Below are positions 1-7,738 of a stretch of DNA of 64,000 bases, in pieces. The stretch's first letter is position 1. Each line of letters begins with the position of its first letter. The position numbers and the translations under genes were made by a program. The notes beneath the pieces are model-generated. The model worked only from the letters and a program-made list of their open reading frames with translations. It ran no database searches and had not been told where the DNA came from. Source of the stretch: an uncultured Pelagibacteraceae bacterium (GTDB taxonomy: Bacteria > Pseudomonadota > Alphaproteobacteria > Pelagibacterales > Pelagibacteraceae); the NCBI GenBank assembly GCA_902624195.1, contig CACNWV010000003.1, positions 30,725-94,724 of the forward strand, given 5' to 3'.

Positions 1-537
1 TTGAATACCCAAAAACCTCTAGTTTTATGGTTTACAGGAATTTCTGCTTCAGGAAAGTCTACAATAGCTAATTTAGTTAATGAAAAATTAAAAAAATTAA
101 ATAAAAAATCATATCTGTTAGATGGAGATAATTTACGTCATGGACTTTGTAAAGATTTAGGTTTTTCTGAGTTAGAAAGAAAAGAAAACGTAAGAAGAGC
201 AGCTGAACTATCTAAAATTATTTGCAATATGGGTTATGTTGTTCTTGCTTGTTTTATTTCTCCATTTAAAAAAGAAAGACATATGGCAAAAGAAATTATA
301 GATGAAAATAATTTTATTGAGATTTATTGTAAAGCTTCGATTAAAGTTTGTGAAAAAAGAGACCAAAAAGGGCTTTATAAAAAAGCGAGAAAGGGGGAAA
401 TAAAAAATTTTACCGGGATCAGCTCACCTTATGAGGCACCTACTAACCCAGACTTAATTTTAAATAGTAATAAAAATAAACCTAATGCATTATCTAATAA
501 TATTATAAATTATCTTAAAAAGAATAACTTGATATAA
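1..537 (+). CDS. cysC: Adenylylsulfate (APS) kinase, possibly 5'-truncated by the window edge
   Basis: This protein phosphorylates adenosine 5'-phosphosulfate to PAPS. A Walker A motif (GISASGKST) lies at about residues 13-21 and the DGDN motif follows near residue 41. The 178 aa length is close to a stand-alone CysC of about 180-200 aa. The first codon is TTG at base 1, so the true start may lie upstream, and a fusion to an upstream CysN-like domain cannot be excluded. A glycosyltransferase starts 18 bp downstream. That neighbourhood suggests PAPS supply for sulfating a surface glycan rather than assimilatory sulfate reduction; this role is inferred. Confidence 0.85.
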   Translation: MNTQKPLVLWFTGISASGKSTIANLVNEKLKKLNKKSYLLDGDNLRHGLCKDLGFSELERKENVRRAAELSKIICNMGYVVLACFISPFKKERHMAKEIIDENNFIEIYCKASIKVCEKRDQKGLYKKARKGEIKNFTGISSPYEAPTNPDLILNSNKNKPNALSNNIINYLKKNNLI

Positions 538-555
538 TATTAATTTAAAAATTTA

Positions 556-1338
556 ATGAAAAAAAAAAATAAACCGTTAGTTAGTATAATTATGAATTGC
601 TACAATGGTGAAAGATTTCTTTCAAAAAGTATTAAAAGTATAATCTTACAATCATACAAAAATTGGGAACTGATTTTTTTTGATAATTTATCGACAGATA
701 AAAGCAAAGATATAGTTAAAAGTTTTAAAGATAAAAGAATTAAATACTTCTATAGTAAAAAGTTTTTAAAATTATATTTTGCTAGAAATCTAGCCATAAA
801 TAAAGCTCGTGGAAAATATATTTCATTTTGTGATACTGACGATTGGTGGAAAAGAAATAAACTTAAAAAACAGGTAAGTTTAATGGAGAGAAAGAATTAT
901 AATTTAACATTTTCCAACATTTTTATGTATAATAATAAAACTAAAACAAGTAAATTATTTTTTCATTCTAAAATACCTAATGGAAAAATGACTCAATTCT
1001 TATTAGATGATTATAAATTGGGAATTTTAACAGTCATGCTTAAGAGAAAAATTTTCAAAAAAAGAAAATTTAACAAAAAGTACGATATTATTGGCGATTT
1101 TGATTTTTTTTTGAAACTCAGTTTAAAAGAAAATTTTTTTTGTGATCCGACTCCGCTTGCTTATCATAGGAAACATGAAAAAAACTTTTCAAAAAAAATT
1201 GATTTATATTTAAACGAACTAGAGGATTGGAGTAAAAAAAACTTATCTAAACTGTCAAATTTAGGTTATTCCCTTTTTAGATTTAGGTTTTTTATGTATA
1301 AGATTAAGCTTAAACAATTAATTGGCTGGGGCGTGTAG
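556..1338 (+). CDS. Family 2 glycosyltransferase
   Basis: The N-terminus has the GT-A fold signature of family 2 (VSIIMNCYNGE at about residues 9-19, FDNLSTDKS near 41-49). An FCDTDDWW segment near residues 91-98 supplies the DXD-type nucleotide-sugar and metal site. It probably adds a sugar to a surface polysaccharide or lipid-linked glycan at the inner face of the membrane; donor and acceptor are unknown. It follows cysC closely. Its last codons (GGC GTG TAG) lie inside the 5' end of tRNA-Val, so the C-terminus is formed by tRNA sequence. This suggests that island DNA was joined directly to the tRNA. Confidence 0.85.
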   Translation: MKKKNKPLVSIIMNCYNGERFLSKSIKSIILQSYKNWELIFFDNLSTDKSKDIVKSFKDKRIKYFYSKKFLKLYFARNLAINKARGKYISFCDTDDWWKRNKLKKQVSLMERKNYNLTFSNIFMYNNKTKTSKLFFHSKIPNGKMTQFLLDDYKLGILTVMLKRKIFKKRKFNKKYDIIGDFDFFLKLSLKENFFCDPTPLAYHRKHEKNFSKKIDLYLNELEDWSKKNLSKLSNLGYSLFRFRFFMYKIKLKQLIGWGV

Positions 1339-1403
1339 TTCAGTGGTAGAACGCTACGTTGACATCGTAGAGGTCATAAGTTCAATTCTTATCACGCCCA
1401 CCA
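1329..1403 (+). tRNA. tRNA-Val (GAC)
   Basis: A full cloverleaf can be drawn: acceptor GGGCGTG pairs with CACGCCC, the anticodon stem CTACG/CGTAG encloses loop TTGACAT (anticodon GAC), and the T-arm is ATAAG/CTTAT. CCA is encoded at the 3' end. The first 10 bases overlap the end of the upstream glycosyltransferase gene, and the gene sits between an accessory island and the 5S rRNA. Confidence 0.95.
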
Positions 1404-1466
1404 TAATCCCCTAAAATATACATAATTCTCCTATTTACATACTTATTTAAAGATAATATAAACTGT

Positions 1467-1586
1467 CCGCCTGGTAATTATTGCGTAAGGGTCACACCCG
1501 ATCCCATTCCGAACTCGGAAGTTAAGCCTTACTGCGCCGATGGTACTTTGTCTTAAGACATGGAAGAGTAGGACGTTGCCAGGCTA
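1467..1586 (+). rRNA. rrf: 5S ribosomal RNA, not adjacent to 16S/23S
   Basis: The terminal helix GCCTGG (1469-1474) pairs with CCAGGC (1579-1584). The interior holds the conserved bacterial 5S segment around ACCCGATCCCATTCCGAACTC and the GGAAGTTAAGCC region. The length of about 118 nt fits. No 23S or 16S sequence precedes it; the upstream neighbours are tRNA-Val and sugar-modification genes. In Pelagibacter ubique a large hypervariable region is known to lie between 23S and 5S, and this matches the distal end of such a region. End positions are accurate to a few bases. Confidence 0.93.
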
Positions 1587-1593
1587 AAAAATT

Positions 1594-1719
1594 ATGAAAG
1601 TTGCAAGCTCACTAAAATCGTTAAAAAAAAGAGATTTAAACTCTAAGTTAGTAAAACGAAGAGGAAAACTTTACATAATTAATAAAAAAAATCCAAAATT
1701 TAAAGCTCGCCAAGGTTAA
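1594..1719 (+). CDS. rpmJ: 50S ribosomal protein L36
   Basis: A 41-residue ORF, too short for the ORF track, begins [14 protein letters not shown] and ends NPKFKARQG, which is the typical L36 layout. The four zinc-binding residues of the classical form are missing, so this is the zinc-independent type common in Alphaproteobacteria. L36 is a small basic protein of the large subunit. It starts 8 bp after the 5S gene, so it could be cotranscribed with 5S. Confidence 0.93.
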   Translation: MKVASSLKSLKKRDLNSKLVKRRGKLYIINKKNPKFKARQG

Positions 1720-1724
1720 AAAAA

Positions 1725-1835
1725 ATGAGCGAAAATGACTATAAAAAAACTTATAATGGTTTTACAAAATTTGTACTTTGGGGAACAATTGCAGTAATTG
1801 CCCTTTTAGTTATATTGGCGATTACTTTGCTGTAA
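1725..1835 (+). CDS. Small membrane protein, aa3-type cytochrome c oxidase subunit IV-like
   Basis: This 36-aa ORF (MSENDYKKTYNGFTKF then WGTIAVIALLVILAITLL) has a polar N-terminus followed by one transmembrane helix. The length, the YxxF-rich head and the position directly upstream of pntA fit the alphaproteobacterial aa3-oxidase subunit IV family, which commonly lies beside the transhydrogenase genes. It would sit in the inner membrane. The assignment rests on size, topology and context, because so short a protein has few diagnostic residues. Confidence 0.6.
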   Translation: MSENDYKKTYNGFTKFVLWGTIAVIALLVILAITLL

Positions 1836-1852
1836 AATCTAAAAATTAATAA

Positions 1853-2947
1853 ATGATGATTGGCTCAATTAAAGAGGATTTAACGTTAGAAAAAAGAATT
1901 TCTATAACACCCGAGTCAGCAAAAAATATTATTGGTCTTGGTTTAAAAGTATGTGTAGAAAAAGATTATGCTGTCCATCTTGGAATTCATGATGATGAAT
2001 ACAAAAAAATTGGAGTTGAAATCAAGAACTCATCATCAGATGTATTTAATTCTAGTAGATTGATTACAAAAGTTAATTGTCCTTCAGAAGAAGAAACTAG
2101 CATCTTAAAAGAAGGTACAATTTTAGTTGGTATGCTTAATCCCTCGAAAAATAAAGATCGAATAAGTGCAATTATAAAAAAAAAAATTAAGCCTTTTTCA
2201 TTAGAACTATTACCTAGGATTACTAGAGCACAATCAATGGATGTTTTATCTTCACAGTCAAACTTAGCTGGATATAGAGCTGTAGTAGATTGTGTTGCTC
2301 AATTTGAAAAAGCTGTGCCGATGATGATGACAGCTGCTGGTACAGTGCCTGCTGCTAAAGTTTTAGTTATTGGAGCAGGTGTAGCAGGTTTACAAGCTAT
2401 AGCAACTGCTAAAAGGTTAGGTGCAATTGTTTCTGCAACAGATGTAAGAGCTGCATCAAAAGAGCAAGTAGAAAGCTTAGGTGGAAAATTTTTAACAGTT
2501 GAACAAAATGAAGATATGGAAACTGCTGGTGGTTACGCGAAAGAAGCATCAGATGAATATAAAAAAAAACAAGCAGAAATGATGAAAGAGGCACTTAAAA
2601 AAAATGATATAGTGATATGCACCGCATTAATTCCCGGAAAACCCGCACCAAGAATTCTAACAGAGGATTTAGTAAAACTCTTGAAACCTGGTTCTATTGT
2701 TTATGATTTAGCAGCGGAACAAGGGGGAAACTCCGCATTTTCAGAAGCAGGCAAGATTAATTCAATTGATGGTATAAAGATAATAGGTGTAAAAAGTTTG
2801 ATGAATAGTTTACCGCTTACTGCTTCAAGCTTATATGCTAAAAACTTATTTAGTTTCATACGCAACTTGTATAGTAGAGAGAAGAAAGATTTTAATATTA
2901 ATTTAGAAGACGAAATAATAGATAAATCATTAATTAAAAAAGTTTAA
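1853..2947 (+). CDS. pntAA: NAD(P) transhydrogenase subunit alpha part 1
   Basis: This is the NAD(H)-binding domain I of the proton-translocating transhydrogenase, which uses the proton gradient to reduce NADP+ with NADH. The N-terminal AlaDH/PNT fold begins IGSIKEDLTLEKRISITPESA. A Rossmann motif, VIGAGVAGLQAIATAKRLGA, lies around residues 172-191. The 364 aa length matches split alpha-1 subunits, which lack the membrane helices of the fused E. coli PntA. Two in-frame ATGs (1853, 1856) are possible starts. It is followed after 2 bp by pntAB and then pntB. Confidence 0.94.
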   Translation: MMIGSIKEDLTLEKRISITPESAKNIIGLGLKVCVEKDYAVHLGIHDDEYKKIGVEIKNSSSDVFNSSRLITKVNCPSEEETSILKEGTILVGMLNPSKNKDRISAIIKKKIKPFSLELLPRITRAQSMDVLSSQSNLAGYRAVVDCVAQFEKAVPMMMTAAGTVPAAKVLVIGAGVAGLQAIATAKRLGAIVSATDVRAASKEQVESLGGKFLTVEQNEDMETAGGYAKEASDEYKKKQAEMMKEALKKNDIVICTALIPGKPAPRILTEDLVKLLKPGSIVYDLAAEQGGNSAFSEAGKINSIDGIKIIGVKSLMNSLPLTASSLYAKNLFSFIRNLYSREKKDFNINLEDEIIDKSLIKKV

Positions 2948-2949
2948 TT

Positions 2950-3261
2950 ATGGAAATAGACCCTTTTATATTTAGATTAAGTATTTTTATTTTATCAATT
3001 TTTATCGGTTACTATGTTGTATGGAGTGTCACTCCATCACTTCATACTCCGTTAATGTCAGTTACTAATGCAATCTCATCAGTTATTATTGTAGGTGCCA
3101 TTATCGCAGCTTTAGCAGGAGCCTCCGAGAGTATTTTTAATACGTCGAGTATCTTTGGATTTATAGCTATCATTTTAGCAGCAATAAATATTTTTGGTGG
3201 TTTCTTGGTGACACAAAGAATGCTTCAAATGTACAAAAAAAAGAAAGATAAAAAGAAATGA
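2950..3261 (+). CDS. pntAB: NAD(P) transhydrogenase subunit alpha part 2
   Basis: This 103-residue membrane protein has about three or four hydrophobic helices and a lysine-rich tail (YKKKKDKKK). It corresponds to the membrane part of the alpha subunit when pntA is split, as is usual in Alphaproteobacteria. The segment SVTPSLHTPLMSVTNAISS is characteristic. With PntB it forms the proton channel (domain II). Its last four bases overlap the pntB start, consistent with translational coupling. Confidence 0.94.
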   Translation: MEIDPFIFRLSIFILSIFIGYYVVWSVTPSLHTPLMSVTNAISSVIIVGAIIAALAGASESIFNTSSIFGFIAIILAAINIFGGFLVTQRMLQMYKKKKDKKK

Positions 3262-4661
3262 TCTCAGCAAATCTAGCGGCAATTTTTTATTTAGTATCTG
3301 GAATATTATTTATTCTTGCGCTTAGAGGATTATCATCACCAGATACTTCTAGACAAGGAAACTACTTTGGAATTGCTGGAATGATAATTGCTATCGTAGT
3401 GACATTCCTATCAATTGGAAATTTTTCAACATCCCTAGTTTATGTAATAATATTTTTAGTTATCGGTGGAGCAATCGGTGCTTTTATAGCTTTTAAGATT
3501 CCAATGACCGCAATGCCAGAATTAGTGGCTGGTTTTCACAGTTTAGTAGGTTTAGCAGCAGTTTTTGTCGCGATTGCGGCTTTTCTAAATCCTGCAGCTT
3601 TTAATCTAGGAAATGTCGGTGATATAAAATTAGCGAGCCTAATTGAAATGTCTATTGGAGCAGCAGTAGGGGCAATAACTTTTTCAGGTTCTATAATAGC
3701 TTTTTTAAAGTTAAGAGGAATAATGTCTGGCGCTCCTATTGTATTTAGTGGTCAGCATATTTTAAATTTAGTACTTGGAATAAGTATTTTTGTTTTAATT
3801 TTTTATTTATGTAAAACTCAGTCTACAAATATTTTTTGGACTGTAATTATAATTTCATTTCTTGTCGGAGTTTTATTAATTATTCCTATCGGAGGCGCAG
3901 ATATGCCTGTGGTAATTTCAATGCTAAATTCCTATTCTGGGTGGGCTGCAGCTGGAATAGGTTTTACACTAGAAAATACTGCTTTGATTATAACAGGTGC
4001 GCTTGTCGGATCCTCAGGAGCAATACTTTCATATATAATGTGTAAAGCTATGAACAGATCTTTTGTAAGTGTAATTCTAGGTGGTTTTGGAGCAGACAAT
4101 TCTACTGATGATAAAAAAGAAAAGAAAGATCAAAAGCCAGTTAAAAGTGGTAACGCTGAGGATGCAGCGTTTTTAATGAAAAATGCCTCATCTGTAATTA
4201 TAGTTCCAGGGTACGGTATGGCCGTAGCCCAAGCTCAACACGCTCTGCGAGAGATGGTAGATAAATTAAAAAAAAATGATATTAAAGTTACTTATGCTAT
4301 ACATCCTGTAGCTGGAAGAATGCCTGGCCATATGAATGTTTTATTAGCTGAAGCAAATGTTCCTTATGATGAAGTTTTTGAATTGGAGGATATAAATAAT
4401 GATTTTGCTAATTCTGATGTTGCATTTGTAATTGGAGCAAATGACGTAACAAATCCAGTAGCTAAAACAGATCCAAAAAGCCCAATATTTGGAATGCCTG
4501 TGCTTGATGTTGAAAAATGTAAATCTGTCTTATTTGTTAAAAGAAGCTTATCACCAGGGTATGCCGGTATAGATAATGAACTCTTTTATAAAGATAATAC
4601 TTTAATGTTGTTTGCAGATGCAAAAAAGATGACAGAAGATATAGTTAAAAATTTAGACTAA
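3258..4661 (+). CDS. pntB: NAD(P) transhydrogenase subunit beta
   Basis: The 467-aa protein has an N-terminal membrane domain of about eight or nine helices (to about residue 275) and a C-terminal NADP(H)-binding domain III. The latter carries VPGYGMAVAQAQHALREM and IHPVAGRMPGHMNVLLAEA, both typical of PntB. It completes the transhydrogenase and gives the cell an NADPH source driven by proton motive force. That could couple usefully to the proteorhodopsin encoded elsewhere in this window, but no direct link is seen in the sequence. The stop overlaps the transaldolase start (TAATG). Confidence 0.95.
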   Translation: MISANLAAIFYLVSGILFILALRGLSSPDTSRQGNYFGIAGMIIAIVVTFLSIGNFSTSLVYVIIFLVIGGAIGAFIAFKIPMTAMPELVAGFHSLVGLAAVFVAIAAFLNPAAFNLGNVGDIKLASLIEMSIGAAVGAITFSGSIIAFLKLRGIMSGAPIVFSGQHILNLVLGISIFVLIFYLCKTQSTNIFWTVIIISFLVGVLLIIPIGGADMPVVISMLNSYSGWAAAGIGFTLENTALIITGALVGSSGAILSYIMCKAMNRSFVSVILGGFGADNSTDDKKEKKDQKPVKSGNAEDAAFLMKNASSVIIVPGYGMAVAQAQHALREMVDKLKKNDIKVTYAIHPVAGRMPGHMNVLLAEANVPYDEVFELEDINNDFANSDVAFVIGANDVTNPVAKTDPKSPIFGMPVLDVEKCKSVLFVKRSLSPGYAGIDNELFYKDNTLMLFADAKKMTEDIVKNLD

Positions 4662-5359
4662 TGAAAACAAAAATCTTTTGTGACATTGCTGACTATAAGA
4701 CGATTAAATTTTTTAATAATAAATCTTTAGTTGATGGCTTTACAACTAATCCAAGTTTAATGCGATTAGCTGGAGCCAAAAATTATAAACAATATTCTCT
4801 TAAAATTTTGAAGATTTGTAAAAAAAAACCTATTTCTTTTGAGGTATTTGCAGATAACTTTAAAGACATGCTCAAACAAGCGTACGAAATTAATTCTTGG
4901 GGTAAAAACGTTTATGTAAAAATTCCAGTTGTAAATTCTAAAGGAGTATTCACAGGACCAGTAATCAAGGAATTAAGTGATAAAGGAATAAAACTCAATA
5001 TTACTGCAGTTTACACATTCGAACAAACTGAAAAGATTTTTAAAAAATTAAATAAAAAAACAAAATCAATAATTTCAATATTTGCCGGTAGAATGGCTGA
5101 TAAAGGTAAGGACCCTCTTCCAATATTTAAAAGAAGCATCTCTTTGACTAAGAAAAATAAAAATATTGAAATTCTTTGGGCTAGTACGAGAGAAGCTTAC
5201 AACTTTATTCAAGCAAAACAACTAAATTGTAATATAATCACAATGCCACCAAAAGTAATAAATCAAATTACTGGATTTGGTAAAAGTTTCAAATCTATGA
5301 CACTAGATACTGTTAAAGGTTTTCTTACTGATAGTAAAAAATCAAGATTCAGTCTTTAA
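4661..5359 (+). CDS. Transaldolase (short TalC/fructose-6-phosphate aldolase-like subfamily)
   Basis: At 232 aa this is the short transaldolase form. DGFTTNPSLM near residues 24-33 is the substrate-binding motif. The Schiff-base lysine is expected in VYVKIPV (about residues 84-90), and ITAVYTFEQ and the FAGRMADKGKDP segment follow. It moves a dihydroxyacetone unit in the non-oxidative pentose phosphate pathway, complementing the transketolase in this window. Transaldolase and F6P-aldolase activity cannot be separated from sequence alone. It is translationally coupled to pntB and shares its stop bases (TTAA) with convergent typA. Confidence 0.85.
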   Translation: MKTKIFCDIADYKTIKFFNNKSLVDGFTTNPSLMRLAGAKNYKQYSLKILKICKKKPISFEVFADNFKDMLKQAYEINSWGKNVYVKIPVVNSKGVFTGPVIKELSDKGIKLNITAVYTFEQTEKIFKKLNKKTKSIISIFAGRMADKGKDPLPIFKRSISLTKKNKNIEILWASTREAYNFIQAKQLNCNIITMPPKVINQITGFGKSFKSMTLDTVKGFLTDSKKSRFSL

Positions 5360-7179
5360 GAAGCCTTAGCCCTTGATTGCCTTTTTCTTTCATGAGGATC
5401 TAATATTAACTTTCTTAATCTACAAGATTTTGGTGTTATTTCTAAAGCTTCATCTGTATTAAGCATACTTAGCTGTTCGGCTATAGCCATCTTTCTTACT
5501 GGTGTTAAAACTACATTTTCATCAGTTCCTTGAGTCCTCATATTTGTTAGTTTTTTCCCTTTTAAAACATTAATTTCCAAATCACCACTTTTTGAAGAAA
5601 GGCCTACTATCATTCCTTCGTAGACTGGATCATTATGTGTCACAAACATTTCACCTCGAGCTTGTAAATTGAAAATAGCAAACGCAACTGCTTTACCATT
5701 TTCCATGGAAATTAAAGCACCGTTTCTTCTTCCCTCCATATCTCCTGAATATTCTCCATAAGAGTGAAAAATTCTATTTATTACACCAGTACCTTTTGTT
5801 AATGTTAAAAATCTACTTGTGTAACCCATTAATCCCCTAGTTGGTGCATGAAAAATTAATCTTTTTTTATTTTTTCCAGTATCCTTAAGATCAATTAATT
5901 TACCTTTTCTTCTATTCATAGAGTCTATAATTCTTGATGAAAACTCTTCATCTAAATCCATTGTTATTTCTTCAATTGGCTCCATTTTATTACCTTGATC
6001 ATCTTGTTTAATTAAAACTTTTGGCGGGCTAACAGTCATTTCAAAACCCTCTCTTCGCATCTGTGTTAAAAGAATCTCTAACATTAATTCACCTCTACCA
6101 CTTATAACGAAAGCATCTTTATTTTCATTTTCTTCAAAGTTGATCCCAACATTGTTTTCAGCCTCCAAAATTAATCTATCCCTTATTTGAGTACTTGTTA
6201 ATTTTTTTCCTTCCGTCCCTGCTAAAGGAGAACTATTTACGGTAATTGTTATTGACATGGTAGGAGGGTCTATTGGGGTTGCATTAATTGGATCGTTTAT
6301 TTCTAAATCACAAATTGTATCAGCAACGTTAGCTTTTTCTAATCCAGCAATAATTACTATATCTCCAGCCTCACCTTGTTCGATAGGAACTTTTTTTGTT
6401 CCTTCATATCTAAAAATCTTTGTTAGTCTCCCTTCATCAACCTTTTTTCCACTTAGATCTATTGCTTTAATTTGCTGATTTGCTTTTGCAGTTCCTTGGG
6501 CGATTCTTCCTACTAAGCTTCTTCCTAAAAAACTGTCGGCATAAAGGAGTGTAGAAAGCATAGCGAATGGTTTTGTTTTATCAAAAGTTGATGGTTTGAC
6601 ATGTTCAATTATTAAATTTAATAAGGGTTGCAAATTTTCTCTCGGACCATCTATGTCTTTAGAGGCCCAGCCAGATCTTCCGCTTGCGTATAATACTGGA
6701 AAGTCTAGTTGCTCTTCATTTGCATCAAGACTTACAAATAAGTCAAAAGTTTCATCTAATACTTCATTTGCTCTCTGATCCTGTTTATCAAGCTTATTAA
6801 TTACTACAATTGGCTTTAAACCTTGTTTCAAAGCTTTAGATAATACAAATTTCGTTTGTGGCATTACCCCTTCGGCTGAATCAATTAGTAATAATGCTCC
6901 ATCAGCCATATGTAATACTCTTTCAACTTCTGCTGCGAAATCTCTGTGACCAGGAGTATCAATTATATTAATTCTCGAATCTTTCCAATTTATAGATGTA
7001 GGTTTAGCAAGAATTGTTATTCCTCTCTCTTTTTCTAATTCTCCAGAGTCCATTACTCTTTCTTCAACATTTTCATTTTCCCTAAAAGTTCCACTTTGTT
7101 TCATAAGATTATCAATCAAAGTAGTTTTTCCATGATCAACGTGAGCAATAATGGTAATGTTTCTGATTGTGTCTGTCAT
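5356..7179 (-). CDS. typA: Ribosome-binding translational GTPase TypA/BipA
   Basis: The 607-aa protein carries GTPase motifs AHVDHGKTT (G1), RGIT (G2), DTPGH (G3) and NKLD (G4), followed by EF-G-like domains and a basic C-terminus, the expected size for TypA. The family binds 70S ribosomes and helps large-subunit assembly and growth in cold or stress. The ATG lies only 2 nt after the encoded CCA end of initiator tRNA-Met on the same strand, leaving no room for a normal leader or Shine-Dalgarno site. If transcribed together, tRNA 3' processing would leave a nearly leaderless message. The 3' end shares TTAA with the convergent transaldolase gene. Confidence 0.96.
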   Translation of the reverse strand: MTDTIRNITIIAHVDHGKTTLIDNLMKQSGTFRENENVEERVMDSGELEKERGITILAKPTSINWKDSRINIIDTPGHRDFAAEVERVLHMADGALLLIDSAEGVMPQTKFVLSKALKQGLKPIVVINKLDKQDQRANEVLDETFDLFVSLDANEEQLDFPVLYASGRSGWASKDIDGPRENLQPLLNLIIEHVKPSTFDKTKPFAMLSTLLYADSFLGRSLVGRIAQGTAKANQQIKAIDLSGKKVDEGRLTKIFRYEGTKKVPIEQGEAGDIVIIAGLEKANVADTICDLEINDPINATPIDPPTMSITITVNSSPLAGTEGKKLTSTQIRDRLILEAENNVGINFEENENKDAFVISGRGELMLEILLTQMRREGFEMTVSPPKVLIKQDDQGNKMEPIEEITMDLDEEFSSRIIDSMNRRKGKLIDLKDTGKNKKRLIFHAPTRGLMGYTSRFLTLTKGTGVINRIFHSYGEYSGDMEGRRNGALISMENGKAVAFAIFNLQARGEMFVTHNDPVYEGMIVGLSSKSGDLEINVLKGKKLTNMRTQGTDENVVLTPVRKMAIAEQLSMLNTDEALEITPKSCRLRKLILDPHERKRQSRAKAS

Positions 7180-7181
7180 TT

Positions 7182-7258
<77 letters not shown>

Positions 7259-7263
7259 TTAAA

Positions 7264-7467
7264 TTACTTCTTTTTTATATTTATAGCTTGTAATTTGTCT
7301 TTTTCTTCTTTTATATCGTAAAATATTTTTTGTTCTTCCTTTAAAACTCTTAGCTTTGAGCTTTCTAGTGAAGAAACATGAAGAAAAATATCTTTCTTTG
7401 TTTTGTCGTCTTTAATAAAACCGTAGCCTTTTTTGGCGTTAAACCATTTTACTTTACCAGATGGCAT
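7264..7467 (-). CDS. Cold shock domain protein (CspA family)
   Basis: The chosen start gives MPSGKVKWFNAKKGYGFI, the classic cold-shock N-terminus with RNP1 (KGYGFI); RNP2 is DIFLHVS. The track ORF begins five codons earlier, but those codons (AGAGGATTA) contain a GAGG ribosome-binding site properly spaced for this ATG. At 67 aa it is the usual single-domain length. The family binds single-stranded RNA and melts secondary structure. It lies between rpsU and initiator tRNA on the same strand. Confidence 0.92.
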   Translation of the reverse strand: MPSGKVKWFNAKKGYGFIKDDKTKKDIFLHVSSLESSKLRVLKEEQKIFYDIKEEKDKLQAINIKKK

Positions 7468-7492
7468 TGTTAATCCTCTCATTTAAATAATT

Positions 7493-7687
7493 TTAGTATC
7501 TATTTTTAAGTTTTTGGAGTTTTTTTATTCTTTTAAGATTTTCAGTTTGAACTCTTTTTTTTCTTTCAGATGGTTTCTCGTAAGTACTTTTCATTTTCAT
7601 AACCTTGAAAAAGCCCTCTTTTTGCAACTTTCTTTTCAGAACCCTTATTGCTTGTTCTACATTGTTATCTTTAACTTCTATTTTAAT
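7493..7687 (-). CDS. rpsU: 30S ribosomal protein S21, with an apparent AUU start codon
   Basis: On the minus strand a 64-codon frame encodes KIEVKDNNVEQAIRVLKRKL followed by a segment containing YEKPSER, clearly S21. The frame has no ATG, GTG or TTG near the N-terminus. A strong GGAGG (7693-7697) lies 5 nt before ATT at 7685-7687, which would give the expected (M)KIEV start. An in-frame TAA lies four codons upstream of that ATT. S21 sits at the platform of the 30S subunit and takes part in initiation. The gene is missing from the ORF track because of its start; the plus-strand ORF 7514-7726 is its shadow. cspA begins 25 bp downstream. Confidence 0.9.
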   Translation of the reverse strand: MKIEVKDNNVEQAIRVLKRKLQKEGFFKVMKMKSTYEKPSERKKRVQTENLKRIKKLQKLKNRY

Positions 7688-7738
7688 AAAAACCTCCAGT
7701 TAATTTTCAAGCTAGGTATCATTTGAATGATTGTTTGT

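Noticed and set aside
3836-4045. 69-aa ORF inside pntB
   Set aside because: Out-of-frame shadow of a strongly conserved membrane protein, with no ribosome-binding site or family features.
1853-4661. Possible frameshift splitting the transhydrogenase alpha subunit
   Set aside because: The three-gene pntAA-pntAB-pntB arrangement is normal for Alphaproteobacteria; all junctions have proper starts and stops.
7514-7726. Plus-strand ORF of 70 aa in the track
   Set aside because: It is the antisense shadow of rpsU on the minus strand, which has clear S21 homology.
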